64,000 bases of DNA from Thermoguttaceae bacterium (lineage in GTDB: Bacteria; Planctomycetota; Planctomycetia; Pirellulales; Thermoguttaceae), in the NCBI GenBank assembly GCA_025060325.1, contig JANXBW010000023.1, forward strand, positions 1 through 64,000, in the 5' to 3' direction. Of this stretch, positions 27,713 to 36,886 are shown in pieces. The notes under the pieces are model-generated. The model was given only the letters and a program-made list of their open reading frames with translations, ran no database searches and had not been told where the DNA came from. Numbering within the stretch: position 1 is the stretch's first letter; each line of letters opens with the position of its first letter. The position numbers were made by a program, and so were the translations under genes.

Positions 27713-29718
27713 AAGAGGCACTTCGGATTGGCAGCGAGCACCGAGGGCGGTATCGAGTGCAACGGCAGATTGCCACCGGTGGTACTAGTTGCGTTTACTT
27801 ATTGCGCGACTTTCGCTTGAATCGGGATGTGGTCCTGAAACAGGGGATTGCTAGCGATCGATACAAGATACAGGATCTCCGCGAGATTTTTGCCAATGAA
27901 GACCGGATCTTGGGACGCCTTAACGGGCGATTTGCTCCACGACGCTATGAGTTTCTCCCCGACGAGCTAGAACTTTACATGGAGTACTGCCCCGGCAAAA
28001 CATTGGACACTTACCTTCAAGGATGGATACTTCACAAAAAATTCCCTCCGGATGATAAGCTTATCCGCCTTGCTGCCACCATTCTTGAGGCTGTTCAAGC
28101 CTGCCACGAAGCGGGGGTCATTGTGGCCGACCTAAAACCGCGCAACATCCAACTCGGGCGTGGAGCAGAAGAAGGAGAGGTCTCCGTCACGCTCCTTGAT
28201 TTTGGAAGTGCCTGGCTCACAAGCGGTGCGACGATGCGCCATGGTGTGGACTACACAGTGGGCTATGGGGCGCCTGAGCTCCTAAAAGGGCAAACACCTA
28301 CCGAAGCCTCAGATTTGTATTCCTTCGGAGCTATTTTGTTTGCGCTTTTTGCCCAACGGGAACCGGGCCTTGAGGTCCCGCCTCGGGACTTTGCCGATCG
28401 TCGGACACTCGTCCTTCCGGCGTTGCAGGAGCTAGTGTTGCAGCTCACAGAGGAAGAACCTTCCTGTCGCCCAACGCTACAGCACACGGTAAAGGCCCTA
28501 CATGATTGCTTAGAAGATCTGGTGGAGCTTTCGCGGGCTAAGTGGCACTGTCCCAAATGTCAGCAACTAATCCCTGATCAGAGTGCTCGCTTTTGCCGAC
28601 ACTGTGGTGCTAAGGTATCTCGAGAGACGATCGTCCTCACGGACGTTCATACACGCTTTCGGGATGGTGCAGACCCAATTTCTCAGATGTTGGAATGCCT
28701 TCGTGTGGGCGAGTTGATGAATGCCCTTTTCTGGGCCAAGAAGGCACGCGAATTAAGCGTTTTGACCACGGAAACTACGGTAATAGCCGTAGAAACCGCC
28801 CTGCAAGTGCCTGGCCAGTCTGACTTCGCTTATGATTTAGCTTTGTCCATTGCTTCAGAGCCGTTGACGGGAGACCTGAAACGCAGGTACTTGGTTTGTC
28901 TGGCGCAGGTCTTGAAAGCTAAGAAAATAAACTTTGCCCCGTTTCAAGACTTGTTTGCCGACGGAGTAAAGAATTGGCCCCGCGAGGAGTGGCTGTGGCT
29001 TGGGCTTTACTTCGCAAGCCCCGCAGAGCGAAGTGAGGAAATCCTTCGGGAGGCCCTTCGGCACAATCTGGAAAGCTCCATGATTCGGCGCGAACTGGGT
29101 TGGGTACTTTTCCGGAAAGGTGCTCGCGCCGAGGCGTTAGCAATCTGGGTTGACGCGGTCCAGCTCGGAGATCGTGATCCGCGGTTCCTGCGAGGTGTCT
29201 TCCAATTAGCCAAGGAGTTAGAAGATCGTCATCATGCTGAGATTCTGCGGGAAATTATTTTGGGCCAACAACCACGGGATTCTGCCGAGGCTTTGGCGCT
29301 TGCTGACTTTGCTTATCAGGAGGGTTGCATTTCAAAGGCCTTAGAATTAGTCGACAAAGGACTTTCGCACGACCCGTACGATTCCAGCCTTCGCCGGTTT
29401 AAGGCTAAGATTCTGTTTTCTCAACACAAGTACGAATTAGTTCTTGAACTTCAGTGGATGAAAGATCCGCAAATGGATGTCGAGCTACGCACGATAAAAG
29501 GCCGGAGCCTCTATGAGCTAGGGCGTTACCTTGAAGCCGCCCAAGAACTGTGCGCCATACTCCGGACCGGCAAAGGTACACCAGAAACTTGGTACTATTT
29601 AGTGAGATGTTACCAACGTCTAGGGAAGTTTGAGCATGCCCGGGAAGCTTTGCGTGAGGCGCGGAAAGCCTTCCCCAACGACGAGCTGTTGCGCCTCCTC
29701 GCGGAACGTGAGAGGTAA
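27709..29718 (+). CDS. non-RD Ser/Thr kinase with zinc ribbon and TPR-like tail (669 aa)
   Basis: The start is GTG, overlapping the previous stop (GTGA). The kinase (about 12-270) has TGGTSCVY, a VLK lysine (K44), VADLKPRN (D141, K143, N146), DFG (164-166) and GAPE. HRD is replaced by VAD, so the proton-acceptor Asp remains but the Arg that normally makes kinases dependent on activation-loop phosphate is gone. It may therefore be constitutively active. A zinc ribbon follows (C281, C284, C296, C299). The rest, about 320-669, is helical repeats of TPR type (for example ALRHNLESSMIRRELGWVLF and RSLYELGRYLEAAQELC), used for protein docking. Confidence 0.9.
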   Translation: MKEALRIGSEHRGRYRVQRQIATGGTSCVYLLRDFRLNRDVVLKQGIASDRYKIQDLREIFANEDRILGRLNGRFAPRRYEFLPDELELYMEYCPGKTLDTYLQGWILHKKFPPDDKLIRLAATILEAVQACHEAGVIVADLKPRNIQLGRGAEEGEVSVTLLDFGSAWLTSGATMRHGVDYTVGYGAPELLKGQTPTEASDLYSFGAILFALFAQREPGLEVPPRDFADRRTLVLPALQELVLQLTEEEPSCRPTLQHTVKALHDCLEDLVELSRAKWHCPKCQQLIPDQSARFCRHCGAKVSRETIVLTDVHTRFRDGADPISQMLECLRVGELMNALFWAKKARELSVLTTETTVIAVETALQVPGQSDFAYDLALSIASEPLTGDLKRRYLVCLAQVLKAKKINFAPFQDLFADGVKNWPREEWLWLGLYFASPAERSEEILREALRHNLESSMIRRELGWVLFRKGARAEALAIWVDAVQLGDRDPRFLRGVFQLAKELEDRHHAEILREIILGQQPRDSAEALALADFAYQEGCISKALELVDKGLSHDPYDSSLRRFKAKILFSQHKYELVLELQWMKDPQMDVELRTIKGRSLYELGRYLEAAQELCAILRTGKGTPETWYYLVRCYQRLGKFEHAREALREARKAFPNDELLRLLAERER

Positions 29719-29736
29719 ATTCGAACGAGGTGGGCA

Positions 29737-31599
29737 ATGTTTAAGGCAATCGCTTTACGAGATTTTTACAATCGGCTTGAGGCCTTTTATGACTCCGATC
29801 CTTTAATCCGGATTGCAGCAATTCACCACGCCGGAAACAAGCTGGAGCGAAACCCTCGTCTGCGCAATATCCTTTATCAGCTCCTCAACGACCGTGAGCC
29901 TTTGGTTGCCCGGTATGCAGCAGTCACCTTGGCCCAAAATGGCGACTTTCGTGGTCTGCAATTCTTCCTGAAAGCAATATCCGGTTCACAGGGCGAGGAG
30001 CGCCGGGAACTAGAAAACTGTTTACGTAACTGTGTACGATTTCCCTTCGCTGTGCTTCTCAATGAACGCATCCTCATTGAAAGTATTCCCGAGGGCAAAG
30101 ACGTCGCGTATCGCGAGGTTCTCGAAAAAACCCTTTTGCTAACAAGTGATCACTTTTACGCGGAGGCCGAGAAAGATCCATCGTTTCGTGATATTTTCTT
30201 AAAAATTATGTGCTCTTTAGAACGAGTTGAAGGTTTGCGAATACGCCCTGACAGATTCCTAGACGAAGGCTATGTACTCTCTATTCCCCTTGGCAAGCAA
30301 CCGGGATTCCTTTATTGCCCTAGCCGTAAACTTTTCCTGAAATTTCAAAACGAAGTGGTGATGAACCGATGCTACCTTCAACGGGGCCGACAGACTCTGT
30401 TCGTGGGACGGGAAGGCGGTATCGAAGTTAACTGTTTATATGTGCTTGAAGATGCGGAACCTTGCGATGTTCGGCCTTTGCTTCAGGGTATATCGAATTG
30501 GGTTGTGCAGGGCGGTCTGTTGCCCGGTATCGTATGTGCCAAAGAATCGCCGGACCGAGCGTTCGTGATATGCGCCAACGGCAGGTCCTTTACAGAGACT
30601 TACCGAGCGCAGAAGTCGAAGCCGGGACAGTTCGTACTAGTGGAGCTTGAAACAGAGTTAGGACGGCCCCAATGCCACTTTGTGCCCGCAATTCAACTTA
30701 TTCTTGAGGAAATTCGAATGATCGTTTCAACGTTTGCAGCTTTCAACAACTCGGTGATGGCCCAGGTGAAGGAAGTCCGCGAAGAAAAACATCCCAAGAC
30801 TGGCCACACCTGTTGTGTCGTAAAGACTGAAAAAGGTGAGGAACTGACGGCCTATGTGCCTGCACCTCGCTTAAGAATGCATGTTTTGCTCGGCCAATGC
30901 CATGTGTGTAATGGATCAGGAAAGCTCACTTGTGACGGCTGTGGGGGTCAAGGTGCTAAAAGATGCAGTGGTAGATTCACTTGTCCCCGGTGCGACGGAA
31001 GCGGATCCTTAGATGACGGCAAGGACTGTGTATTTTGTCGCCAGACAGGATGGGTGTCCGGCTGCGATGGAGATGGAACAATTAATTGCCCCTTTTGTAA
31101 GGGAAAAGGAAAGATAAAATGCAATGCGTGTAACGGCACAGGTGAGTATTTGCCGCGTCGAAATTGTCCTAAGTGTTCCGGATCCGGCAAGTTTACGGTA
31201 ACGTGCCGAAAGTGCAATGGGAGGGGGCGCTTTAAAGTCGAGTGCCGTAAATGCGGGGGATCGGGGCGAGTGGGGTACGGTTCATGTTGGAGCTGCGGTG
31301 GCTCCGGAACAAAAACCCTAAAATGCACTATCTGCGAGGGCCGTGGGGAGAAAATCTTAGAATGCACCGCTTGCAGTGGCCAGGGCTATTGGAACGCCCA
31401 AGAATGCATTGCTTGTAGTGGCCAGGGGTCAAAAGAGTGTTTTTATTGCCATGGGGATGCGCAGATCCAATGCTCTGTGTGCCACGGCTCTGGCGAGTTA
31501 AAGTGTAAGAGATGTGGGACCGATGGCCAGGTCCGCTGTCCCTACTGCAGGGGCAACCGACTTGTCTTTAATACTAGGCTCGATTGCCTGCCTTGTTGA
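29737..31599 (+). CDS. HEAT-like N-terminus plus about 17 CxxCxGxG zinc motifs (620 aa)
   Basis: AGGTGGG precedes the ATG, 18 bp after the kinase-TPR gene. The first 100 residues look like HEAT repeats (DPLIRIAAIHHAG, then EPLVARYAAVTLAQNGD). A middle region of unknown fold follows to about 385. From C388 to near the end are about 17 CxxC units, most in the DnaJ-type form CxxCxGxG (CHVCNGSG, CPKCSGSG, CTACSGQG). DnaJ itself has four. No J domain is present, so this is not a co-chaperone of the normal kind. Such arrays bind zinc and can hold unfolded proteins or act as a scaffold. It is the last gene of the plus-strand cluster. Confidence 0.85.
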   Translation: MFKAIALRDFYNRLEAFYDSDPLIRIAAIHHAGNKLERNPRLRNILYQLLNDREPLVARYAAVTLAQNGDFRGLQFFLKAISGSQGEERRELENCLRNCVRFPFAVLLNERILIESIPEGKDVAYREVLEKTLLLTSDHFYAEAEKDPSFRDIFLKIMCSLERVEGLRIRPDRFLDEGYVLSIPLGKQPGFLYCPSRKLFLKFQNEVVMNRCYLQRGRQTLFVGREGGIEVNCLYVLEDAEPCDVRPLLQGISNWVVQGGLLPGIVCAKESPDRAFVICANGRSFTETYRAQKSKPGQFVLVELETELGRPQCHFVPAIQLILEEIRMIVSTFAAFNNSVMAQVKEVREEKHPKTGHTCCVVKTEKGEELTAYVPAPRLRMHVLLGQCHVCNGSGKLTCDGCGGQGAKRCSGRFTCPRCDGSGSLDDGKDCVFCRQTGWVSGCDGDGTINCPFCKGKGKIKCNACNGTGEYLPRRNCPKCSGSGKFTVTCRKCNGRGRFKVECRKCGGSGRVGYGSCWSCGGSGTKTLKCTICEGRGEKILECTACSGQGYWNAQECIACSGQGSKECFYCHGDAQIQCSVCHGSGELKCKRCGTDGQVRCPYCRGNRLVFNTRLDCLPC

Positions 31600-32809
31600 T
31601 CTTATTTCCGGGCGTAGTCTCAAATCTTTTGGAAGCGTCCAACAAAATAACCTAGAGAGGGTAGGACGGAGTGCCTACGCGCGGTCCAGACGGTTTGTCG
31701 GTGCGGAAAAAGGGCGCAAACCACACGGAGCTGAAGGAATGGCCGAGTCAATTCACGGCGCCGAACTTCTGGCGGAAATTGGATTCTTCCGTCCTCCGCG
31801 CAAGCCGAGGCACCTTCGGTAGCCGGGTTGTAAACGCCTGACCAACCGGCGCGTGTCAACCGGAATTCTCTTCGTCATCAAAACAGACATGGCCTACGGG
31901 CACTTTCCCGAAGCTCTGAGTTGCAAAAACGGGATGACCTGCTGACGGCGCCCCTACGAATATAAACGAGCCGCTGGGTGGAACAAGACCGCTCAATAGC
32001 TCCACAGCGAAACCGGTGCAATGGGCAGCGCATTTCGAGACCCCGCGAGGAACTTCATCTCGTGGTGAAACTCGCGCTCTTGGAAAGGCCTGGGACGTAT
32101 TAGCTGAAACTGGGCGGAACCCTAGTGGTGTCTCGGGAGCCCATGCCGCGAGAAAGCTGCTCCAAAGCCTCGTCGCCAAGCGAAGAATGCTGCTCCCCTC
32201 CATGACTTGGCTACCCTGCTGACCCTATAGCAGATCGATCACCAATTCTCCGGTCAGCCCTTTTGTGCAAGAAGATCGATTCTACCACCTTCCCCCCGGC
32301 ACTTCCGATGCGCGACCATTTAGGTTCATATCGGAAGCTGACACAGAAGCAGAAAATTAAGAGCGTCTAATAGAATCGTCTCCAAGGGCCACCGGGCGGG
32401 GGTAGACTTCGGCCAGATATCTGCTCGGCAAGGGCAAACTAGCTTAAGCCCACCGAGGTGCGAAACCAACCGAACCAAGTCTGAACGAGGCACCTCCGGG
32501 CCAAAACTGAACCCGTCTTTCCTCCTCCCACGCCAGGAGGCTTCCAATGCCTGGTTGCAAACCGTTGAGCAATCGCTAGGTGTTGCCCGGGATTCTCTTT
32601 GTCCTCAGGACAGGGATCCCGCTGAGGCTCTGCCCCAAGGGGCTCGGCTGCGGGCGCGGCAAGACCTGCTAGCGGCGGCTGCGGGGTTGGCAACAGGTCG
32701 GGTGCGGGACAACATGTGTGAGGTGTTCCCTGGCAAGCCGGCGAAGGCGGACAAACACCGATCGTGGGCGGTGGCGGACTCGGCCCGCGGGGGGACTGGT
32801 TTTGGGGAA
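31600..32809. other. 1.2-kb region downstream of the cluster, no gene seen
   Basis: Only overlapping ORFs under about 120 codons, on both strands, without motifs. No clear stem-loop plus T-run terminator follows the cluster's last stop at 31599. The right part may hold the unrecognisable N-terminal half of the transposase remnant at 32810-33229. Confidence 0.5.
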
Positions 32810-33229
32810 CCAGCGGGGACCGAATCCTACCGATCAGGAAAAAAGCTGCAATTATCATGTGTTGACCGTTGCACGAGGGATTCCCCGGGTTGTCTAGGTC
32901 GGGCCAGGCAATGAGCACGATGTTAACCAGCTGCGCCCTCTTGTGGACAAATTCCCTTCTGTCCCTCACCCTAAGCCTGGCTCCAGAGACCCCAGCAACT
33001 TTGTGCCGATCGGGCCTACGGGAGCGATTCTCACCGCCAAAAGCTCCGCCACCGGGGCACCAAGTCGCTGCCGCCATGGCGCAACACCCAGCTGGCCCAT
33101 GCTCTGGGCCAATACCGGAGGGTGGTAGAACGGAAGATCAGGTGGCTGCATCAATTCCGCCGGCTCCGCATTCGCTACGAGCGTCGCGCCGACCGGGACC
33201 CAAGCCTTCTTTTCTCTGGCATATCCTGA
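32810..33229 (+). pseudogene. degenerate IS5-family transposase remnant
   Basis: Pieces of a DDE transposase appear in shifting frames. GKKLQL near 32840 resembles the strand before the first Asp region. VGPGNEHDVNQLRPLVDK starts at 32898, the IS5-family GNxHD segment. Then KLRHRGTKSLPPW leads into VVERKIRWLHQFRRLRIRYE from about 33122, the signature carrying the third catalytic residue (Glu), and a stop follows at 33227-33229. At least one frame change and one stop lie between the segments, so it cannot be active. I could not define terminal inverted repeats or the N-terminal part. Confidence 0.75.
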
Positions 33230-34478
33230 GTCGGTAAAAATGCCTCTGCGGGTCACTTTGAGGGGCGCTCGGAGGTTAACCTGCGGCCAAACCGCGTTTA
33301 CCGCCAAAACTCTGCGAGCTAGTAAAACAGCCGCGGGTTCCACCTGCCGACGTGATAGACCACAGAGCCCGTTCCTAAGCCCCCTAAGGCAGAGCCGGGG
33401 CAGGTAGCTCCCTCCCTTTTGCCGAGCCGATCGAAACTGTCTTATCTGAGGTCTTCGTTCGAAAGTTTACTACATTTGCAGATTTAATCACCTTAGAAAC
33501 GATACCACTTCCCGGAACTGGAGTCGTAAGGTTTACCGGTTGTCCAGGCTGAATTTCCTCGACCGCCAAAATTTGGCGGCCAATCTTCCAGGACCGAAGC
33601 CTGAGGCTAACCCCATTTGGGATTTCTGGGATGCTATAATCCCCGGTTTTTCCAAATGGGTCACGCCGAGAAAACTCGAGCGTGGCAAAGCTTAAATGTC
33701 TTTTAGGAACGAAAAGGGACCGAGTGAACCGCCTAAAACGATTGTGGTCGGGGGCGGCGAGCAGAGTCGGGCAACTGTGCTCCGACATTCCGAAATCGCC
33801 GCGATCTTCGAGTCGGGGAATGTTCAGAACGGCTAATTTTTCAAGATGGAAAGACCAGAGAGGTGGTGTAACTTTTTAAGTTGCAGGTTTAGCCGCGCCC
33901 CCGGAGGGTCTCTACCCAGAGGGTGCGGGTTGAGCGAACTAAGAAGGGTCTTCAAGTCCCCTCTCTCGTTGAGTGACTTCGCTACGCACAGGAAGGACTT
34001 TCGCGTGTCGGGCTCCCCCCGACTCTAAAAGTGCGTGCGTCCGAGCAGATCGGCGTTTAGGACGTTGGAATCCTTGGCTTGTGCCGCGGAACTTGTAGCG
34101 AACTGGCAGCCAACCCGCGCGGGAGGGCGTTGAGCTTCGCTTTAACCGTCAAGAAACACTCAGCCCTCGCGACGACTGTTTACCCCCCGACGGTTTCGCG
34201 GCTTTTTGCGGGCCCTGAGTTCAATCCGCTTCAAGTTTGGACCAAATGGCCTCACAACTTAAATTCCGCCGAGTTGCCCGGAAGTGGTATCGCGTCTCAC
34301 AATCCTCAGGGGACGTGCGAGATGTTTACTACAAAAGCCCGAGCTGATGATCCAGTTTTAGGGGGCACGCTGATAGCATACGTCCGCGACGACCAGTAGC
34401 GGCTGGAACTTCGCAACCGGATAACGGAACAGTTGAGTCGCAGCATTGGATTATACGAAAGTGCTCTGTCAACTAACG
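33230..34478. other. 1.2-kb intergenic region with a possible gene fragment
   Basis: Besides the minus-strand fragment at 33384-33788 (separate entry), I see no gene and no clear promoter for dapL. Confidence 0.5.
33384..33788 (-). pseudogene. possible fragment of a regulatory-like (carboxypeptidase/transthyretin fold) domain
   Basis: The central part of this 134-codon ORF, DPFGKTGDYSIPEIPNGVSL followed by a W-containing strand, resembles the DxxGxFxIxxVPxG beta-hairpin of carboxypeptidase-regulatory-like domains common in planctomycete secreted proteins. There is no signal peptide and no convincing start; the flanking residues look random. It may be a decayed end of a larger gene. The assignment is weak. 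Confidence 0.3.
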
Positions 34479-35720
34479 ATGGCTAACGGCGACCCTTATT
34501 TTCAGGCTCTTTTTGCTGATCGCATCGGGGGGCCTCTTTACGGCAAAGGGACCCAGATTTACAAGTTCGAGCGGATCAAGCGGGCAAAGCGCCGGGCGCT
34601 GGCCGAGCATCCCGAGCGCCGGCTGCTTGATTTTGGTATCGGGGAAAACGACGAAATGGCCCCGGAGCCGGTTCGGGCTCGGATGGCCGTGGAGATTAAT
34701 CGCCTGGAAAACCGCGGTTATGCGGACAACGGCATCCCGGAGTTTAAAGAAGCCGTTGCCCGCTTTATGCTGGAAGAGTTTGGCGTCCAGCTTGACCCGG
34801 GCCGGGAGATCAACCATTGCATCGGTTCGAAAAGCGCCCTGGCGATGTTGCCGGGGCTATTTATCAACCCGGGCGACGTGACGTTGATGACTGTCCCGGG
34901 TTATCCGGTGGCTGGAACGCATACCCGCTATTACGGCGGGGTCGTGTACAATCTTCCCCTGCTTCCCGAAAATGACTTTTATCCGGACTTCAGCTCCATT
35001 CCGCCTGACGTCCTTCGCCGGGCGAAACTTCTCGTTCTAAATTACCCGAATAGCCCAACCGGTCAGGTAGCCACGGAAGAGTTCTACCGTCAGGTGGTGG
35101 AATTTGCCCTGCGAAACCGAATCGTCGTCATCCAAGATGCCGCCCACATCATGTTTACTTACAATCGGCCACCGCTTAGCTTTCTCCAGATACCCGGCGC
35201 TAAGGAGGTCGGGGTGGAGGTGCACTCCCTGTCGAAAGGTTGGCACATGATCGGTTGGCGGTTGGGATGGGTCTGTGGTCATGAACGAATTGTCCGCGCC
35301 TTTGCGGACTTTAAAGACAACTGCGACTCGGGGCAGTTTATTGCCATTCAAAAGGCAGGAATTACGGCCTTGGAGCACCGCGAGGTACCGCGGCAAGCCC
35401 GGGCCAAATACCAGCGTCGGCTGGAGAAGCTGGTGGCTACTCTCTCGAAAGTCGGTTTTCGCTGCCGGATGCCCGGCGGAACATATTTCCTTTATGTTCC
35501 GGCCCCGAAGGGAATCCGCGGCGGCCCGATGTTCCCCACTGCGGAGGCCTGTGCCGAGTACCTCATTACGGAACACTCCGTTTGCACAGTCCCGTGGGAC
35601 GATGCCGGCCCTTACCTCCGCTTTTCAGTCACCTATCTTGCTGCAACTGAGGACGAGGAGGATCAGCTCATGAAAGAAACGGAGGCCCGGTTGGGGGCAA
35701 TTCCGTTTATGTTTGATTAG
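34479..35720 (+). CDS. dapL: LL-diaminopimelate aminotransferase (413 aa)
   Basis: A fold-type I PLP enzyme. In the DapL route it converts tetrahydrodipicolinate directly to LL-2,6-diaminopimelate for lysine and cell-wall synthesis. Seen in the sequence: YADNGIPEFKEAVARF, the NYPNSPTG segment, QDAAHIMF and the PLP-lysine motif SLSKGWHMIGWRLGW. The ORF opens with a TTG at 34446, but the ATG at 34479 (MANGDPYFQALFADRIGG) matches the usual DapL N-terminus better. Planctomycetes are among the groups that use DapL. Related aminotransferases share these motifs, so the substrate is inferred from overall resemblance. Confidence 0.8.
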   Translation: MANGDPYFQALFADRIGGPLYGKGTQIYKFERIKRAKRRALAEHPERRLLDFGIGENDEMAPEPVRARMAVEINRLENRGYADNGIPEFKEAVARFMLEEFGVQLDPGREINHCIGSKSALAMLPGLFINPGDVTLMTVPGYPVAGTHTRYYGGVVYNLPLLPENDFYPDFSSIPPDVLRRAKLLVLNYPNSPTGQVATEEFYRQVVEFALRNRIVVIQDAAHIMFTYNRPPLSFLQIPGAKEVGVEVHSLSKGWHMIGWRLGWVCGHERIVRAFADFKDNCDSGQFIAIQKAGITALEHREVPRQARAKYQRRLEKLVATLSKVGFRCRMPGGTYFLYVPAPKGIRGGPMFPTAEACAEYLITEHSVCTVPWDDAGPYLRFSVTYLAATEDEEDQLMKETEARLGAIPFMFD

Positions 35721-35913
35721 GTCACCTGGGAGAAGTGGCTCATTTTGTCAACAGCCCGAAACCTAATTTGTTAGGGCAATCTCCCGCAAAGTTACTGGGA
35801 GCTAGGGCTAATTGTTTACTGCTTGGTGCGGGTGGGCATGCCAATTGAAAACCTGATGGATACATGCGGCTATGCCCACCGGCCAAGTTGGCATAAAGTC
35901 CCGATAGCTACCG

Positions 35914-36654
35914 ATGGGATCGACGGACCTCAATTCCCTTCTGGTAATAGTCACAGGCGGAAGTAGCGGAATCGGCCGAGCAACGGCCTTAGCTTTCCAC
36001 CGCGCTGGAAGCCGGGTAGCAATTCTCGGCCGAGACCAGGCGAAGCTTGAGCAAGTCTTACGGGATGTCAGTCCCGCCGATCGCCTTCATGCCTTTGTCT
36101 GCGATGTATCGGACCGCTTGGCCGTGGAACGTGTTTTCGAAGAGATTTTTCGCCGGCTGGGAACACCGGATGTCCTCGTCAACAACGCGGGCATCAATGT
36201 TCCTAACCGCGATCTCCGATCGCTTCGGCCGGAAGATTGGGATCGGATGCTAGCCGTCAACGCCACTGGTGCTTTTAACTGCCTGTGGGCTGTCTTACCG
36301 GCGATGCGCCGCCGAGGCAGTGGGCTTATCGTTAACGTGGTGTCGGTCTCCGGCAAGCGCGTCTACCAAGTGGCCGGGGCCGCTTACTGTGCATCCAAGT
36401 TTGCTTTGGCGGCCCTGGGGCTGGCCACGCTTATTGAAGAAAAGCAACACGGGATTCGCGTTACCAATATCTATCCTGGTGAAGTGAACACACCCATTCT
36501 TTCCCAGCGGCCGACGCCTGTGCCTCCGGAGCGACTTCAAAGCATGCTTCAACCGGAGGACGTGGCTGAGATGATCCTTGCCGTGGCTCGTTTGCCGGCA
36601 CGCGTCTGTGTCCCTGAGATCGTCATCACGCCGCTTTATCAGGAGTATGCCTAG
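35914..36654 (+). CDS. short-chain dehydrogenase/reductase (246 aa)
   Basis: A classical SDR with TGGSSGIG at the nucleotide-binding turn, CDVSD, the NNAG motif, and the catalytic Ser and YCASK pair. It is an NAD(P)-dependent oxidoreductase of full family length (about 250 aa). LGRDQ after the second strand lacks an obvious acidic residue at the end of the strand and has an Arg, which leans towards NADP(H). The substrate cannot be told. It stands alone, with gaps of about 190 bp upstream and 230 bp downstream. Confidence 0.9.
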   Translation: MGSTDLNSLLVIVTGGSSGIGRATALAFHRAGSRVAILGRDQAKLEQVLRDVSPADRLHAFVCDVSDRLAVERVFEEIFRRLGTPDVLVNNAGINVPNRDLRSLRPEDWDRMLAVNATGAFNCLWAVLPAMRRRGSGLIVNVVSVSGKRVYQVAGAAYCASKFALAALGLATLIEEKQHGIRVTNIYPGEVNTPILSQRPTPVPPERLQSMLQPEDVAEMILAVARLPARVCVPEIVITPLYQEYA

Positions 36655-36886
36655 GCGGGCTCTCCCCTGGCGAGGAGTTTACCTCCTCGGACTTTTAGGG
36701 TGCGTCAGTTACGGAAGCCAAAGGAGCCTCTTGCCGGCAGTCCCTCCTAGGTGCTTCCGCAAGCTGACTAAAAGCTCGATGGTCCTTGTTGACAAGTTAA
36801 TTGGCTTAGAGCGAATTCCGGAAAAAAACCAGCCTTTCGTGCGCCTGGCAAGCGCCTCTTGTCGATCTTTGTCCCGGAGCAACAAA

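Noticed and set aside
32439-33077. 212-codon minus-strand ORF
   Set aside because: Pro/Arg/Cys-rich composition without motif; it is antisense to the transposase remnant.
36578-36886. N-terminal extension of the sulfatase-fold ORF
   Set aside because: It overlaps the SDR gene and has no ribosome site; the ATG at 36887 has one and begins the fold.
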